From Comamonadaceae bacterium OS-4 (GTDB taxonomy: Bacteria; Pseudomonadota; Gammaproteobacteria; Burkholderiales; Burkholderiaceae_C): a stretch of DNA of 64,000 nucleotides. The position numbers and the translations under genes are program-made. The stretch lies in the NCBI GenBank assembly GCA_027924025.1, contig AP026970.1, positions 704,501 through 768,500 of the forward strand, in the 5' to 3' direction. The notes under the pieces were generated by a model. That model searched no databases and was not told the DNA's origin. It worked only from the letters and a program-made list of their open reading frames with translations. This document shows positions 14,933-24,359 of the stretch, in pieces (the stretch's first letter is position 1; the number at the start of each line of letters is the position of its first letter).

Positions 14933-16564
14933 TTAGCCCGCCGTTTGCAGCGCCAAGCCCGCATGCTCGCGCAGCGGGTGGAAGTGGATCTTGGGAAAGC
15001 GCTCTTGCGCCAAGCGCACGTCGTAGGGGCTGGTGCACAGGTAGGCCAACGTATCGGCCGCGTCCTTGGCCATCCGCATGGGGTAGGCGTTCACAAACTC
15101 CTGCAGCTCCTTGGGGGTGTCGGCCGTGATCCAGCGGGCGCCGGTGTACTGGCTGCTTTCCAGGCGGATGTCGGCATCGTACTCGCCCTTCAGGCGGTGC
15201 TGCACCACTTCAAACTGCAGTTGGCCCACCGCGCCCAGCAGCATGTTGCCGCCCATTTCGGGTTTGAACACCTGGATGGCACCTTCCTCGCCCAACTGGG
15301 CCAGGCCCTGCTGCAGCTGCTTGGTTCGCAAGGGGTTCTTGAGCACCACGGTCATGAACATTTCGGGCGCGAAGAAGGGCAGGCCGGTGTACATCAAGTT
15401 GACGCTGCCATCGGTGATGGTGTCGCCCAGCTGCACGCCGCCGTGGGTGGTAAAGCCCACGATGTCGCCTGCGTAAGCCTCTTCCACCGCTTCGCGGCGC
15501 TGGCTCATGAAGGTCACCACGCTGGTCGGGCGCAGCTCTTTGGCGGTACGCATCACTTTTAGCTTCATGCCCGGGGTGTATTTGCCGCTGGCCATGCGCA
15601 CGAAGGCGATGCGGTCGCGGTGGTTGGCGTCCATGTTGGCCTGCACCTTGAAGACCACGCCGCTGAAGGCGCTGTCTTCAGGCTGGATTTCTTTGACCAC
15701 GGGCTGGCGGTTGATCAGCGTTGTGCTGATGCGTTTCTGGGGCGCGGGGGCCAGGTCGACCAGCGCGTCCAGCACTTCCATCACACCGAAGTTGTTCACC
15801 CCGGAGCCGAAGAACACGGGTGTTTGCTTGCCGGCCAAAAAGGCCTCGTGATCCCAGGCGGGGGAGGCGCCAGTGGCGAGCTCCATGCTCTCCACCGCCG
15901 TGTCCCACTCGTGGCCGAAGCGGGCCTTGAGTGCCGCCGGGTCGCTCAGGGGCATGGCGTCAAAGTCTTGCGGACGACGCTCGCTGCCACTCTCAAACAC
16001 GGTCATGGCCTGGGTGCGCAGGTTGATGATGCCGCCGAACAGCTTGCCCTGGCCCACGGGCCAGGTCATGGGCACGCAGGGCATGCCCAGTTCGCGCTCG
16101 ATTTCGTCCAGGATGTCCAGGGGCTCGCGCACTTCGCGGTCCATCTTGTTCACGAAGGTGATGATGGGCGTATCGCGCTGGCGGCACACCTCGATCAGGC
16201 GACGGGTCTGCGCTTCTACACCGTTGGCCGCGTCAATCACCATCAGCGCCGAGTCCACGGCAGTGAGCACGCGGTAGGTGTCTTCCGAGAAGTCCTTGTG
16301 GCCGGGGGTGTCGAGCAGGTTGACCACGTGGTCGCGGTACGACATCTGCATGACCGACGAGGCCACCGAGATGCCACGCTGCTTTTCAATTTCCATCCAG
16401 TCGGAGGTGGCGTGGCGGCTGGCTTTGCGGGCCTTCACCGAGCCGGCGATTTGGATCGCGCCCGAGAACAGCAAGAGCTTTTCGGTGAGCGTGGTTTTAC
16501 CGGCGTCCGGGTGGGAAATGATCGCAAAAGTGCGGCGGCGCTTGGTCTCGGGTGCGTAGGTCAC
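14933..16564 (-). CDS. prfC: Peptide chain release factor 3
   Basis: 543 residues with a GTG start. RF3 is a cytoplasmic GTPase that recycles RF1/RF2 from the ribosome after termination. The GTP-binding motifs are complete: SHPDAGKTTL (P loop), the switch region RGISVASSV, DTPGHKDF, NKMD and the following base-binding loop. Domains II and III follow (GVVFKVQANMDANHRDRIAFVR, then the C-terminal domain ending near HPLREHAGLAL). Length and motifs match E. coli RF3 closely. It has its own promoter region in the 143-bp gap shared with the LacI-type gene. Confidence 0.97.
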   Translation of the reverse strand: MTYAPETKRRRTFAIISHPDAGKTTLTEKLLLFSGAIQIAGSVKARKASRHATSDWMEIEKQRGISVASSVMQMSYRDHVVNLLDTPGHKDFSEDTYRVLTAVDSALMVIDAANGVEAQTRRLIEVCRQRDTPIITFVNKMDREVREPLDILDEIERELGMPCVPMTWPVGQGKLFGGIINLRTQAMTVFESGSERRPQDFDAMPLSDPAALKARFGHEWDTAVESMELATGASPAWDHEAFLAGKQTPVFFGSGVNNFGVMEVLDALVDLAPAPQKRISTTLINRQPVVKEIQPEDSAFSGVVFKVQANMDANHRDRIAFVRMASGKYTPGMKLKVMRTAKELRPTSVVTFMSQRREAVEEAYAGDIVGFTTHGGVQLGDTITDGSVNLMYTGLPFFAPEMFMTVVLKNPLRTKQLQQGLAQLGEEGAIQVFKPEMGGNMLLGAVGQLQFEVVQHRLKGEYDADIRLESSQYTGARWITADTPKELQEFVNAYPMRMAKDAADTLAYLCTSPYDVRLAQERFPKIHFHPLREHAGLALQTAG

Positions 16565-16708
16565 AGGGGGATCCAGGGTCGGGTGGGCCGCGCATCACAG
16601 GCGGGCCGCGGGGAAAGAGGGCGTATTTTACAGAGGTGCCCCGCCAGTCGCGCGCGGGGTCGGCTTTAAACTCGCCCCACAACAAACACAGCATTCGCGG
16701 AGACAAGC

Positions 16709-17722
16709 GTGAGCATCAAGCAGTTGGCCCAGGCACTAGGGCTGTCCACCTCCACGGTTAGCAGGGCCTTGAACGGGTACACCGACGTCAACGCACTCAC
16801 CCGCACCCGTGTGAAAGAGATGGCAGACGCCATGGGCTACCGCCCCGACGCGGGTGCGCGCCGGCTGGTGCGCGGTAATACCGATGCGATCGGGATTGTG
16901 TATTCCGCAGCGGTCGAAAACTTGGGTAATCCGCAGTTTTTGGACATGGCCGATGGTTTGGGCGAGCGCCTGGAGCGCGAGCACCAGGACTTGTTGCTGG
17001 CAGTGGCCAAAAACGAAACCGAGCTGGAAATTTACGAGCGCTTGTTCAAAGGCGGGCGGGTCGATGCCGTCATCGTTCCTAACACCCGTGTGCACGACCC
17101 GCGCGTAGATTTTTTGCTGGAAAACAACTACCCCTTTGTCGGCTACGGCCGCACCGCAGAGTGCGCGCATTACTCGTGGCTGGACTTTGACAATGACCTA
17201 GGTAGCAAACTGGCCGTGGAGCATTTGCTGGCCTTGGGCCACACCCGCATTGCGTATGTGCATGCGCCGCTGGAGTTGAACTTTGCTTTTCAGCGGCACC
17301 GGGGCTATGTCAGCACCCTGCAGGCAGCCGGTGTGGAGTGCCCGCCCGGCTATTGCATCGGTGGCGTGAACGACCGGCGCAGCGGCTTGAACGCAGTGGC
17401 GCAGGTCTTGGCCTTGTCGCCCCGGCCGACGGCGGTGCTGGTGGATAACAACCTGGGCGGCGTCGGGCTGATCCGGGGGCTGATGGATGCGGGGCTACGC
17501 GTCGGGCAAGACATCTCGGTGGTGGTGCATGGCGACATTCCGCAAGACACCTTGCTGACCGGGCTGAACGTGACCACCGTGACGCAGCCCACACCGCAAA
17601 CCACCGGCATCGCTTTGGCCGAGATGGTGATGCAAGTGCTGCGCGACCCCGAAAGCGGCCCTTACCAGTTGCTCCGCCAACCCGCTTTGCAAGTGGGGAG
17701 CAGTAGCGGCCCGGCCGATTGA
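16709..17722 (+). CDS. LacI-family transcriptional regulator
   Basis: 337 residues from a GTG preceded by GGAG. The N-terminal helix-turn-helix and hinge helix are clear (IKQLAQALGLSTSTVSRALNGY, then RVKEMADAMGYRPDAGARRLVRG), followed by a periplasmic-binding-protein-like effector domain with FVGYGRT and an LDFDND stretch that usually lines the sugar pocket. The ligand is unknown. It stands divergent to prfC and upstream of the ahcY riboswitch, so no local target is obvious. The sugar transport operon at 53.7 kb, which has a palindromic operator, is one distant candidate (speculative). Confidence 0.9.
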   Translation: MSIKQLAQALGLSTSTVSRALNGYTDVNALTRTRVKEMADAMGYRPDAGARRLVRGNTDAIGIVYSAAVENLGNPQFLDMADGLGERLEREHQDLLLAVAKNETELEIYERLFKGGRVDAVIVPNTRVHDPRVDFLLENNYPFVGYGRTAECAHYSWLDFDNDLGSKLAVEHLLALGHTRIAYVHAPLELNFAFQRHRGYVSTLQAAGVECPPGYCIGGVNDRRSGLNAVAQVLALSPRPTAVLVDNNLGGVGLIRGLMDAGLRVGQDISVVVHGDIPQDTLLTGLNVTTVTQPTPQTTGIALAEMVMQVLRDPESGPYQLLRQPALQVGSSSGPAD

Positions 17723-17793
17723 GTGCACTCGACTTGTCGGGGCATTGCCCCAGCGGCGCGGTGCGGCATCGGCGCATGGTTAAAATGCGCACA

Positions 17794-17905
17794 TTCCGAG
17801 GAGCGTTGCAGCCCGCCATGTACCCATGTAGGTACCGCGAGTGAGGCTCGGAACACACGGTGCAATCAGCACCGTGCCTTCACAACGGCGCTCACCCACT
17901 GGAAA
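17794..17905 (+). promoter_or_regulatory. SAH riboswitch upstream of ahcY
   Basis: Matches the S-adenosylhomocysteine riboswitch consensus: TTCCGAGGAGCGTTGCA (17794-17810), GAGGCTCGGAA (17843-17853) and ACGGCGCTCACCC (17885-17897). CCGAG (17796-17800) can pair with CTCGG (17847-17851), and GAGCG (17801-17805) with CGCTC (17889-17893). The variable stem between them is present. It would switch on ahcY when SAH accumulates. The hairpin 'cacggtgcaatcagcaccgtg' lies within it. Confidence 0.92.
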
Positions 17906-17982
17906 CGCGTGCGGTGAGTTGCTTGTCAAATCCCCTCCCCGAGTGTGCCAGTGGCTATGCATATCAACGTTTGGAGCACACC

Positions 17983-19503
17983 ATGAGCGCTGTATTGAAA
18001 CTGGTTAAGAACGCCAAGACCCCCAAAGCTGTGAAGGCCACCAAAGCGGTTTCCGCCGCCAAGGCCGTTGTCGCTCAATTTGCAGACTACCAAGTCGCCG
18101 ACCTGAGCCTGGCCGATTGGGGCCGCAAAGAGCTGACCATCGCCGAGACCGAAATGCCCGGCCTGATGGCTATCCGTGAAGAGTTCGCCAAGGCCCAGCC
18201 TCTGAAGGGCGCGCGCATCACTGGTTCCCTGCACATGACCATCCAGACCGGCGTGTTGGTCGAAACCCTGCAGTCCTTGGGCGCTGAAGTGCGTTGGGCC
18301 TCTTGCAACATCTTCTCTACCCAGGACCACGCAGCCGCAGCGCTGGTGGCCAAGGGCACCCCCGTGTTCGCGCACAAGGGCGAGTCGCTGGAAGAGTACT
18401 GGGACTTCACCCACCGCATTTTTGAGTTCGGTGGAAAGAAGGGCACTGCGCTTGAGGGCCCCAACATGATTTTGGACGACGGCGGCGATGCCACCTTGTT
18501 GATGCACCTGGGCGCTCGCGCCGAGAAGGACATCAAGGTGCTGGCCAAACCCGGTAGCGAAGAAGAAATCTGCTTGTTCAACGCCATCAAGGCCAAGCTG
18601 AAGGTGGACCCCACCTGGTACAGCCGCCGCCTCAAGAACATCATTGGCGTGACTGAAGAGACGACGACTGGCGTGCTGCGCTTGAACGAAATGTCTGCCA
18701 AGGGCACATTGGCGTTCCGTGCCATCAATGTGAACGACTCGGTGACCAAGAGCAAGTTCGACAACCTGTACGGCTGCCGCGAGTCTTTGGTAGACGCGAT
18801 CAAGCGCGCCACCGACGTGATGATTGCCGGCAAGGTCGCTGTAGTCGCTGGTTACGGTGACGTGGGCAAGGGCTCCGCCCAGGCACTGCGTGCTTTGTCC
18901 GCCCAGGTATGGGTGACAGAAATCGACCCGATCAACGCCTTGCAAGCCGCCATGGAAGGCTACAAGGTCGTGACCATGGAATACGCTGCTGACAAGGCCG
19001 ACATTTTTGTGTCCGCCACCGGCAACAAAAACGTGATCACCTACAAGCACATGGAGGCCATGAAGGACCAGGCCATCGTTTGCAACATCGGCCACTTTGA
19101 CAATGAAATCGACGTTGCTTCGCTGGAAAAGCTGAAGTGGGAAGAGATCAAGCCCCAGGTGGACCACGTGATCTTCCCCGCCAAGGGCAAGAAGGCCTCC
19201 AAGCGCATCATCCTGTTGGCCAAGGGCCGTTTGGTGAACCTGGGTTGCGGCACCGGTCACCCGAGCTTTGTGATGTCCTCCAGCTTCGCGAACCAGACGA
19301 TCGCCCAGATCGAGCTGTTCACCAAGCCCAAGGAATACAAGGCGGGCCAGGTCTATGTGCTGCCCAAGCACCTCGATGAAAAAGTGGCGCGTTTGCACCT
19401 GAAAAAGGTGGGAGCGATGCTGAGCGAGCTGACCGAAGAGCAGGCCGCGTACATTGGTGTGAGCCAAGCCGGCCCCTACAAGGCGGACACTTACAGGTAT
19501 TGA
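17983..19503 (+). CDS. ahcY: S-adenosylhomocysteine hydrolase
   Basis: 506 residues from ATG 17983, with GGAG eight bases upstream. The enzyme splits S-adenosylhomocysteine into homocysteine and adenosine, removing the inhibitor of methyltransferases. Conserved parts include [28 protein letters not shown], the NAD site [13 protein letters not shown] and the C-terminal KADTYRY. The first about 35 residues are an unusual Lys/Ala/Val-rich extension ([16 protein letters not shown]). It is controlled by the SAH riboswitch before it, and heads an ahcY-tlyA-metF methyl-cycle cluster. Confidence 0.97.
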   Translation: MSAVLKLVKNAKTPKAVKATKAVSAAKAVVAQFADYQVADLSLADWGRKELTIAETEMPGLMAIREEFAKAQPLKGARITGSLHMTIQTGVLVETLQSLGAEVRWASCNIFSTQDHAAAALVAKGTPVFAHKGESLEEYWDFTHRIFEFGGKKGTALEGPNMILDDGGDATLLMHLGARAEKDIKVLAKPGSEEEICLFNAIKAKLKVDPTWYSRRLKNIIGVTEETTTGVLRLNEMSAKGTLAFRAINVNDSVTKSKFDNLYGCRESLVDAIKRATDVMIAGKVAVVAGYGDVGKGSAQALRALSAQVWVTEIDPINALQAAMEGYKVVTMEYAADKADIFVSATGNKNVITYKHMEAMKDQAIVCNIGHFDNEIDVASLEKLKWEEIKPQVDHVIFPAKGKKASKRIILLAKGRLVNLGCGTGHPSFVMSSSFANQTIAQIELFTKPKEYKAGQVYVLPKHLDEKVARLHLKKVGAMLSELTEEQAAYIGVSQAGPYKADTYRY

Positions 19504-19600
19504 TAGCACCCCCGAGGCGCCTTTGGCGCTTCCCCCTCAAGGAAGCGACACCTGCCGACCGGCAAAGCCGGCCCGGAGGTGCCCCTGATCAAGAGGGTGT
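19504..19600. repeat. GC-rich intergenic hairpin element
   Basis: The gap after ahcY holds nested inverted repeats: GAGGCGCC-ttt-GGCGCTTCC and CACCT...CCGGC-aaa-GCCGGCCCGGAGGTG. It resembles the REP-like GC-rich elements of Comamonadaceae. There is no T-run, so a transcript could read on into the tlyA-like gene, perhaps with reduced level. Confidence 0.5.
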
Positions 19601-19623
19601 GTGTGGGATAACTTTGGAAAACG

Positions 19624-20535
19624 ATGCGAATTGATCAACTTTTGGTGCAGCGTGGGCTGGCCAGCACCCGCTCGCAGGCCCAGCGCCTGATTGCGGATGG
19701 CGTGGAGTGGCTGAAGATGGAGCTTTCGGGCGAAGTCTGGAAACGTGTGGCCAAAAATGGCGATGAAGTGCCCGATGGCGCCAAGATCCGTTTGCTCGAT
19801 GATTCCGAAGCGCGTTATGTGTCTCGCGGTGGCCTCAAGCTCGAGGCGGCACTCAAGCAGGTGGGCCTGTCCGTCACCGGACTGCGCTGTCTCGATGTCG
19901 GGCAAAGCACCGGTGGCTTCACCGATTGCTTGCTGCAAGCCGGTGCGCAATCGGTCGTGGGTGTGGATGTGGGCAGCGCCCAGTTGCATCCCTCGCTGCG
20001 CAGCGATCCGCGTGTGTTATGCGTCGAGTCCGTCAATGCGCGCACGCTGTCTGCTATGGATTTGGTAGCTGCATACGCAGATAGCACCGGCGCAGGCGGC
20101 CAATTTGATGAAGAATCAGACAGCGCGGATGACTGGGACGATGAAGACGACTTCGACGACGAAGACGCGGCTCCAGCGCCAGAGGCTGCCGAGCCAGAAC
20201 CGGTAGAGCTGCCGCCTGAGTTTGCTCCGCCCTTTGATCTGCTCGTGGCGGATCTGTCCTTTATTTCGCAGACCCTGGTGTTGCCAGCTGCGGTGGAGTT
20301 GCTCAAAGAGGGCGGCATGTTGCTCACGCTGGTCAAACCCCAGTTCGAGCTGCAGCCCGGCCAGGTGGGCAAGGGCGGGATCGTCAAAGATCCCGAGATG
20401 TATCCGATCGTGGAACAGCGCTTGCGCGAGACCTGTGCAGACCTCGGGCTCACCGTGACCCATTGGTTTGACTCCGCCATCGAAGGCGGCGACGGAAACC
20501 GCGAATTCTTTATTTGCGCCCGCAAAGCGGGTTGA
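19624..20535 (+). CDS. tlyA: TlyA-family S4/FtsJ-like rRNA methyltransferase
   Basis: 303 residues. An N-terminal S4 RNA-binding domain (RIDQLLVQRGLASTRSQAQRLIADGVE) is joined to a Rossmann methyltransferase domain with the SAM motif LDVGQSTGGFTDCLLQAGA. Its catalytic region includes LLVADLSFISQTLVLPA and LVKPQFE. Relatives are TlyA-type 2'-O-methyltransferases or hemolysin-A-like proteins. Residues of about 143-200 form an insertion: a repeat-derived stretch (MDLVAAYADSTGAGGQFDEE) followed by an acidic Asp/Glu/Pro linker that relatives lack. It lies between ahcY and metF, as in many Burkholderiales. Confidence 0.88.
   Translation: MRIDQLLVQRGLASTRSQAQRLIADGVEWLKMELSGEVWKRVAKNGDEVPDGAKIRLLDDSEARYVSRGGLKLEAALKQVGLSVTGLRCLDVGQSTGGFTDCLLQAGAQSVVGVDVGSAQLHPSLRSDPRVLCVESVNARTLSAMDLVAAYADSTGAGGQFDEESDSADDWDDEDDFDDEDAAPAPEAAEPEPVELPPEFAPPFDLLVADLSFISQTLVLPAAVELLKEGGMLLTLVKPQFELQPGQVGKGGIVKDPEMYPIVEQRLRETCADLGLTVTHWFDSAIEGGDGNREFFICARKAG
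20053..20109 (+). repeat. Comamonadaceae dispersed repeat, copy 5 (inside tlyA)
   Basis: Reads 'gctatggatttggtagctgc' then 'atacgcagatagcaccggcg' and 'caggcggccaatttgat', a diverged but in-frame copy. It forms the first part of the extra linker in the methyltransferase. Confidence 0.7.
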
Positions 20536-20576
20536 ATCCGGTCCTCGCCATAGCGGGGGCTGAGACGGAGAACACT

Positions 20577-21422
20577 ATGTTTACTAACAATCGGATTCCA
20601 CTGAGTCTGGAATTCTTTCCGCCCAAAACCCCTGAGGGTGCCGAAAAGCTGCGCGTGGTGCGCCAACAGCTGTACAGCTTGGCCCCCGAGTTTTGCTCGG
20701 TGACTTTTGGTGCGGGCGGTTCGACCCAAGAGGGTACCTTCAACACCGTGCGCGACATCTTGTCCGAAGGGGTGAGCGCGGCGTCCCACTTTTCGTGCGT
20801 GGGTGCGACCAAAGCCACCGTACGGGTGCAATTGGCTACCTTGAAGGCCATGGGCGTGAAGCGTCTGGTCGCTTTGCGCGGTGATTTGCCGAGCGGCTAT
20901 GGCGCAGGCGGTGAATTTCAATACGCCAGTGATTTGGTGGCCTTTATCCGAGCCGAAACCGGCGACGATTTCCACATTGAAGTGGCGGCTTACCCCGAAG
21001 TGCACCCGCAGGCCAAATCACCGGCCAGCGACCTTCAGGCATTTGCGGCCAAGGTCAAAGCAGGTGCCAATTCCGCGATCACCCAATACTTCTACAACTC
21101 TGATGCCTATTTCCGGTTTCTGGAAGAGGTGGATGCTTTGGGCGTCACGGTGCCCGTGGTGCCGGGCATCATGCCCATTACCAGTTCGACCCAGCTGATG
21201 CGTTTTTCGGATGCGTGTGGTGCCGAAATTCCGCGTTGGATTCGCTTGCGCCTGCAGAGCTACGGGGATGACGTGGCATCCATCAAGGCGTTTGGCTTGG
21301 AGGTGGTGACCGATTTGTGCGAGCAACTGCGCGCAGGCGGTGCACCCTCCATCCATTTCTACACCATGAACCAGAGTGCGCCGACTCTGGCTTTGTGTCA
21401 AAACCTCGGCCTAAGCGCCTAA
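20577..21422 (+). CDS. metF: Methylenetetrahydrofolate reductase
   Basis: 281 residues from ATG 20577 (GGAG nine bases upstream). MetF reduces 5,10-methylene-THF to 5-methyl-THF with FAD, providing the methyl group for methionine synthesis. The family start SLEFFPPKTPEG, the substrate Asp/Glu region SVTFGAGGSTQEGT, GDLPSGYGAGGEFQYASDLV and the FAD-contact TQYFYNSDAYFRFLEEV are present. It follows the tlyA-like gene by 41 bp; with ahcY upstream, the cluster feeds the methyl cycle. It converges on rlmJ with a gap of 13 bp. Confidence 0.96.
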   Translation: MFTNNRIPLSLEFFPPKTPEGAEKLRVVRQQLYSLAPEFCSVTFGAGGSTQEGTFNTVRDILSEGVSAASHFSCVGATKATVRVQLATLKAMGVKRLVALRGDLPSGYGAGGEFQYASDLVAFIRAETGDDFHIEVAAYPEVHPQAKSPASDLQAFAAKVKAGANSAITQYFYNSDAYFRFLEEVDALGVTVPVVPGIMPITSSTQLMRFSDACGAEIPRWIRLRLQSYGDDVASIKAFGLEVVTDLCEQLRAGGAPSIHFYTMNQSAPTLALCQNLGLSA

Positions 21423-21435
21423 GGTAACTGCCGAC

Positions 21436-22326
21436 TTAGCCGCCGGAGTCGAGGGTGGACGTCGCATTGGCGTCCTGCCCGAGCAACTTCACCATTTGGG
21501 GCAGGGCGTCCTTGAGGGCTGCCTTGAGTGTGTGCGGTGGGTTGATCAAAAACATGCCGCTCGCGGGCAATCCGGGGCGGACCACTTCGCCTTGCTCGTC
21601 GGTCGTCAGCTTGCTCGACTTGACGGTGAGCGTCGCGTGCAACCATGATTTGCCGGCCTTGTTGGCCATGGTTTTGAGTTTCTTTGGCAGGTCATGGGCC
21701 TCTGGCCGCGGAATGATCGGGTACCACACCGCATAGGTGCCGGTTGCAAACCGCAGCATGGAGTCCGCCACCATGCTCGCCACCCGCATGTAGTCGTTTT
21801 TGACCTCATAGCTCGGATCGCACAGCACCAAAGCACGGCGCGAGGGCGGGGGCAAAAATTTCTTGAGCCCCTCAAACCCGTCTTCGCGCAACACCGTGAC
21901 TTGCCGGCCGGCTTCGAGCTGGGCGACGTTGGCGATCAGTGTTTTGGTATCGGTCGGGTGCAACTCAAACATCTTGAGCTTGTCGCGGCCGCTGAGCAGG
22001 CTCTGGATGATGAATGGCGAGCCGGGGTAGACCGACCAGGTGTTACCGGCATTGAAGCTCGCTACCATGTCGATGTAGTCCTGCAGGGCAGGTGCAAACG
22101 GCGTCTCGGGCTTGCTGGCAACCAGTTTCAGGAAGCCTTCGGCGGCTTCTTCGCTGGTCTTGGCAAAGTCGCCATCGAGTTTGTACAGCCCTGCTCCCGC
22201 ATGGGTGTCAAAGACGTTGAGCGCGGTCTCTTTTTGCGTCATGTGGCGCAAAACTGCCAGCAAAGTGGTGTGTTTCAACACGTCGGCGTGGTTGCCGGCG
22301 TGGAAGGCGTGTCGATAACTAAACAT
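21436..22326 (-). CDS. rlmJ: 23S rRNA (adenine-2030-N6)-methyltransferase
   Basis: 296 residues matching RlmJ, which methylates A2030 in 23S rRNA. The N-terminus FSYRHAFHAGNHADVLKH is the family hallmark. The SAM site FDTHAGAGLYKL and the N6-adenine catalytic motif region CDPSYE (DPPY type, here DPSY) are present, as is FELHPTD. The C-terminus ends in a Ser/Thr/Gly-rich tail. It is convergent with metF and divergent from the Ser/Thr kinase gene. I see no special regulation. Confidence 0.94.
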   Translation of the reverse strand: MFSYRHAFHAGNHADVLKHTTLLAVLRHMTQKETALNVFDTHAGAGLYKLDGDFAKTSEEAAEGFLKLVASKPETPFAPALQDYIDMVASFNAGNTWSVYPGSPFIIQSLLSGRDKLKMFELHPTDTKTLIANVAQLEAGRQVTVLREDGFEGLKKFLPPPSRRALVLCDPSYEVKNDYMRVASMVADSMLRFATGTYAVWYPIIPRPEAHDLPKKLKTMANKAGKSWLHATLTVKSSKLTTDEQGEVVRPGLPASGMFLINPPHTLKAALKDALPQMVKLLGQDANATSTLDSGG

Positions 22327-22430
22327 CCCCTATGATACCTATCGACCCGCGTTGCCATGTGCATCGAGTTTGGAAAGGGGCCCTGACAGGGCCTTTGCGG
22401 GCATAAAAAATACAGAGTTCATCTCACGCC

Positions 22431-24155
22431 ATGGTTGACATTCACACTCCGCCTGCTTCAGTCCGGGTCACTGGGGCCGGGCATATGGACGCCCTCGCAA
22501 ACGGCACCCGACTCGCCGAGTTTGAGATCAAGGGGCTGTTGGGCGTGGGTGGTTTTGGTATGGTGTACCGGGCTTATGACCATTCCTTGCACCGGGCGGT
22601 CGCGATCAAAGAGTACATGCCCACCAGCCTGGTAGGGCGTGACAACCTGTCTTCCCTCACAGTGAAGTCAGTCGCAGACGCGGCGGCTTTTGAGTCGGGT
22701 TTGCGTTCTTTTATTGCCGAGGCGCGCTTGTTGGCCCGCTTTGACCACCCGTCTTTGGTGAAGGTGTATCGCTTCTGGGAAGCCAACAACACCGCCTATA
22801 TGGCGATGCCCTTGTACGAGGGCATTACCCTCAAGGAAGCCCGTCGAAGGATGAGCGGCCCCCCGCCCCAGGAGTGGCTGCAGTCGGTGTTGTGGTCGGT
22901 ATTGGCCGGCCTCAAGGTGTTGCACGACAACAGCACGCTGCACCGGGATGTGTCGCCCGACAACATTTTTCTGCAGAACATCGGCCCTCCGGTCTTGCTG
23001 GATTTGGGAGCTGCGCGACGCGCCATTTTGGACAGCAGTCAAAAGCACACGGCCATCCTCAAGGTGAATTACGCGCCGATCGAGCAGTACGCCGACGCCC
23101 GGGACATGCAAGAGGGGCCATGGACCGATCTCTATGCGGTAGCGGCTGTGATGCACGGCTGCATCTGCAATGAGCCGCCTCTGCCGGCGACGTTCCGCGC
23201 AGTGCGCGACCGCTTGCCGGCTTTTTCGCAGGTCGCCCAGACGGCCGAGACGCATTTCAACCAGAAATACTCCGACAGCTTCGTCCGCGCCATCTCGCAT
23301 GCGCTGGCGATTGAGCCTGCTGACCGCACTGCCAGTGTGGAGGCCTTTGCTCAGGAAATCGGCATGACGTCGCCCCCGGATCTTGCGCGGTTTGACTGGC
23401 GCAAATCTTTGGGCGATTCGGTGACCCTGGTCGAGACTGGCAACGATCCGCAGCCGGTTACCACGGAGTTGCTCACGACGCAGCCGGCCTCGCATTTTCC
23501 CGATACTGTGTTTCAGCCCGCTACGTTCGATCAATCCAAAACAGTGAAGGTGCCTCCCAAGGTCGCGTCACCGGCGAAAAAGCGCCGCGCTGAGGCCGCC
23601 CAAGGGCCAGCAGGCGCAAAGTCGCCCTGGCTTTGGATTGCGGGGGCTGTGGTGCTTGTTGGCGCTCTCGTGTGGTCCATGCGGCCGACACCTCCCACCA
23701 CAGCGGTAACACCGCCTGTGGAAAGCATCGTGCCCCCAAGCCCTCTGGTGACAGAGGCGGCGCCGGTTGCGCCTTCGTCAAAAGCCCAGCCATCGCCAAC
23801 CCCTGCCGCGGTGCCGCTTGTCCCTGCGAAACCCGCGAGTGGAACGGTTGCCAGTGGTCGCGCCAAGCCAAATGCGGCCCCGAAGCCGTCGGGTGGGACT
23901 GCGACACCACCTGCAATGACCGAAAAGCTGTCAAGTCCTCCGGCAACAGGTGTCGCCACTGGACATGGTGGCGCCGAAACATCGTCTGCAGGCGCGTCTC
24001 CGGCGAAAGACCCCATCGCCATCTGCGCGACGGTATCCATTTTTTCGCGGACCATGTGCGTCTACCGCGAATGCCAGAAGCCCGAGTTTTACAACTTGCC
24101 CGCTTGCGTGGCGGATCGCAAGCATTGGGAAGAGCAGAACAAGTCCCGCAATTGA
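22431..24155 (+). CDS. Transmembrane serine/threonine protein kinase
   Basis: 574 residues. The kinase domain (about 28-330) has the G loop GVGGFGMVYR, K60, the catalytic loop HRDVSPDN (D173, N178) and a DLG motif (D191) replacing DFG; all catalytic residues are present. A Pro/Ala-rich linker, one membrane helix (about 402-420), a long Ala/Pro/Ser-rich region and a Cys-containing C-terminal segment (CVYRECQKPEFYNLPAC) follow. Kinases of this make occur in many betaproteobacteria. No phosphatase or FHA partner is next to it. The target is unknown. Confidence 0.9.
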   Translation: MVDIHTPPASVRVTGAGHMDALANGTRLAEFEIKGLLGVGGFGMVYRAYDHSLHRAVAIKEYMPTSLVGRDNLSSLTVKSVADAAAFESGLRSFIAEARLLARFDHPSLVKVYRFWEANNTAYMAMPLYEGITLKEARRRMSGPPPQEWLQSVLWSVLAGLKVLHDNSTLHRDVSPDNIFLQNIGPPVLLDLGAARRAILDSSQKHTAILKVNYAPIEQYADARDMQEGPWTDLYAVAAVMHGCICNEPPLPATFRAVRDRLPAFSQVAQTAETHFNQKYSDSFVRAISHALAIEPADRTASVEAFAQEIGMTSPPDLARFDWRKSLGDSVTLVETGNDPQPVTTELLTTQPASHFPDTVFQPATFDQSKTVKVPPKVASPAKKRRAEAAQGPAGAKSPWLWIAGAVVLVGALVWSMRPTPPTTAVTPPVESIVPPSPLVTEAAPVAPSSKAQPSPTPAAVPLVPAKPASGTVASGRAKPNAAPKPSGGTATPPAMTEKLSSPPATGVATGHGGAETSSAGASPAKDPIAICATVSIFSRTMCVYRECQKPEFYNLPACVADRKHWEEQNKSRN

Positions 24156-24171
24156 TCCCGTGAGGGTGGAT

Positions 24172-24200
24172 TTGCGGTTTTTGCGGGGGCTTTGTATAAT
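24172..24200 (+). promoter_or_regulatory. Strong sigma-70-type promoter of rplM-rpsI
   Basis: TTGCGG (24172-24177), a 17-bp spacer and a perfect TATAAT (24195-24200). It is followed by a leader of about 150 bases with hairpin potential before rplM, where L13 could act to autoregulate as in E. coli (inference). Confidence 0.75.
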
Positions 24201-24359
24201 CGAGGGCTTCGCAGCGCTTTTTGTGGCTCCGCGGCGAAGCAATGCCGGGTGCCGTCTCACGACGGTGCGCAGCGTACTTCCCACCTAAGAGATTCCCAAC
24301 AGAGGAACGCCGACCGTGGAAAAGAGCCCTCCCAAACCTTCTTTTTAAAGAGAAAACTC

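Noticed and set aside
17926-19509. A 527-residue minus-strand frame opposite ahcY
   Set aside because: Complement of ahcY, which is unmistakable and has its own riboswitch and ribosome site.
24192-24359. Upstream extension of L13 from 24192
   Set aside because: It would put 56 non-conserved residues before an otherwise exact-length L13 and would lie inside the promoter leader.
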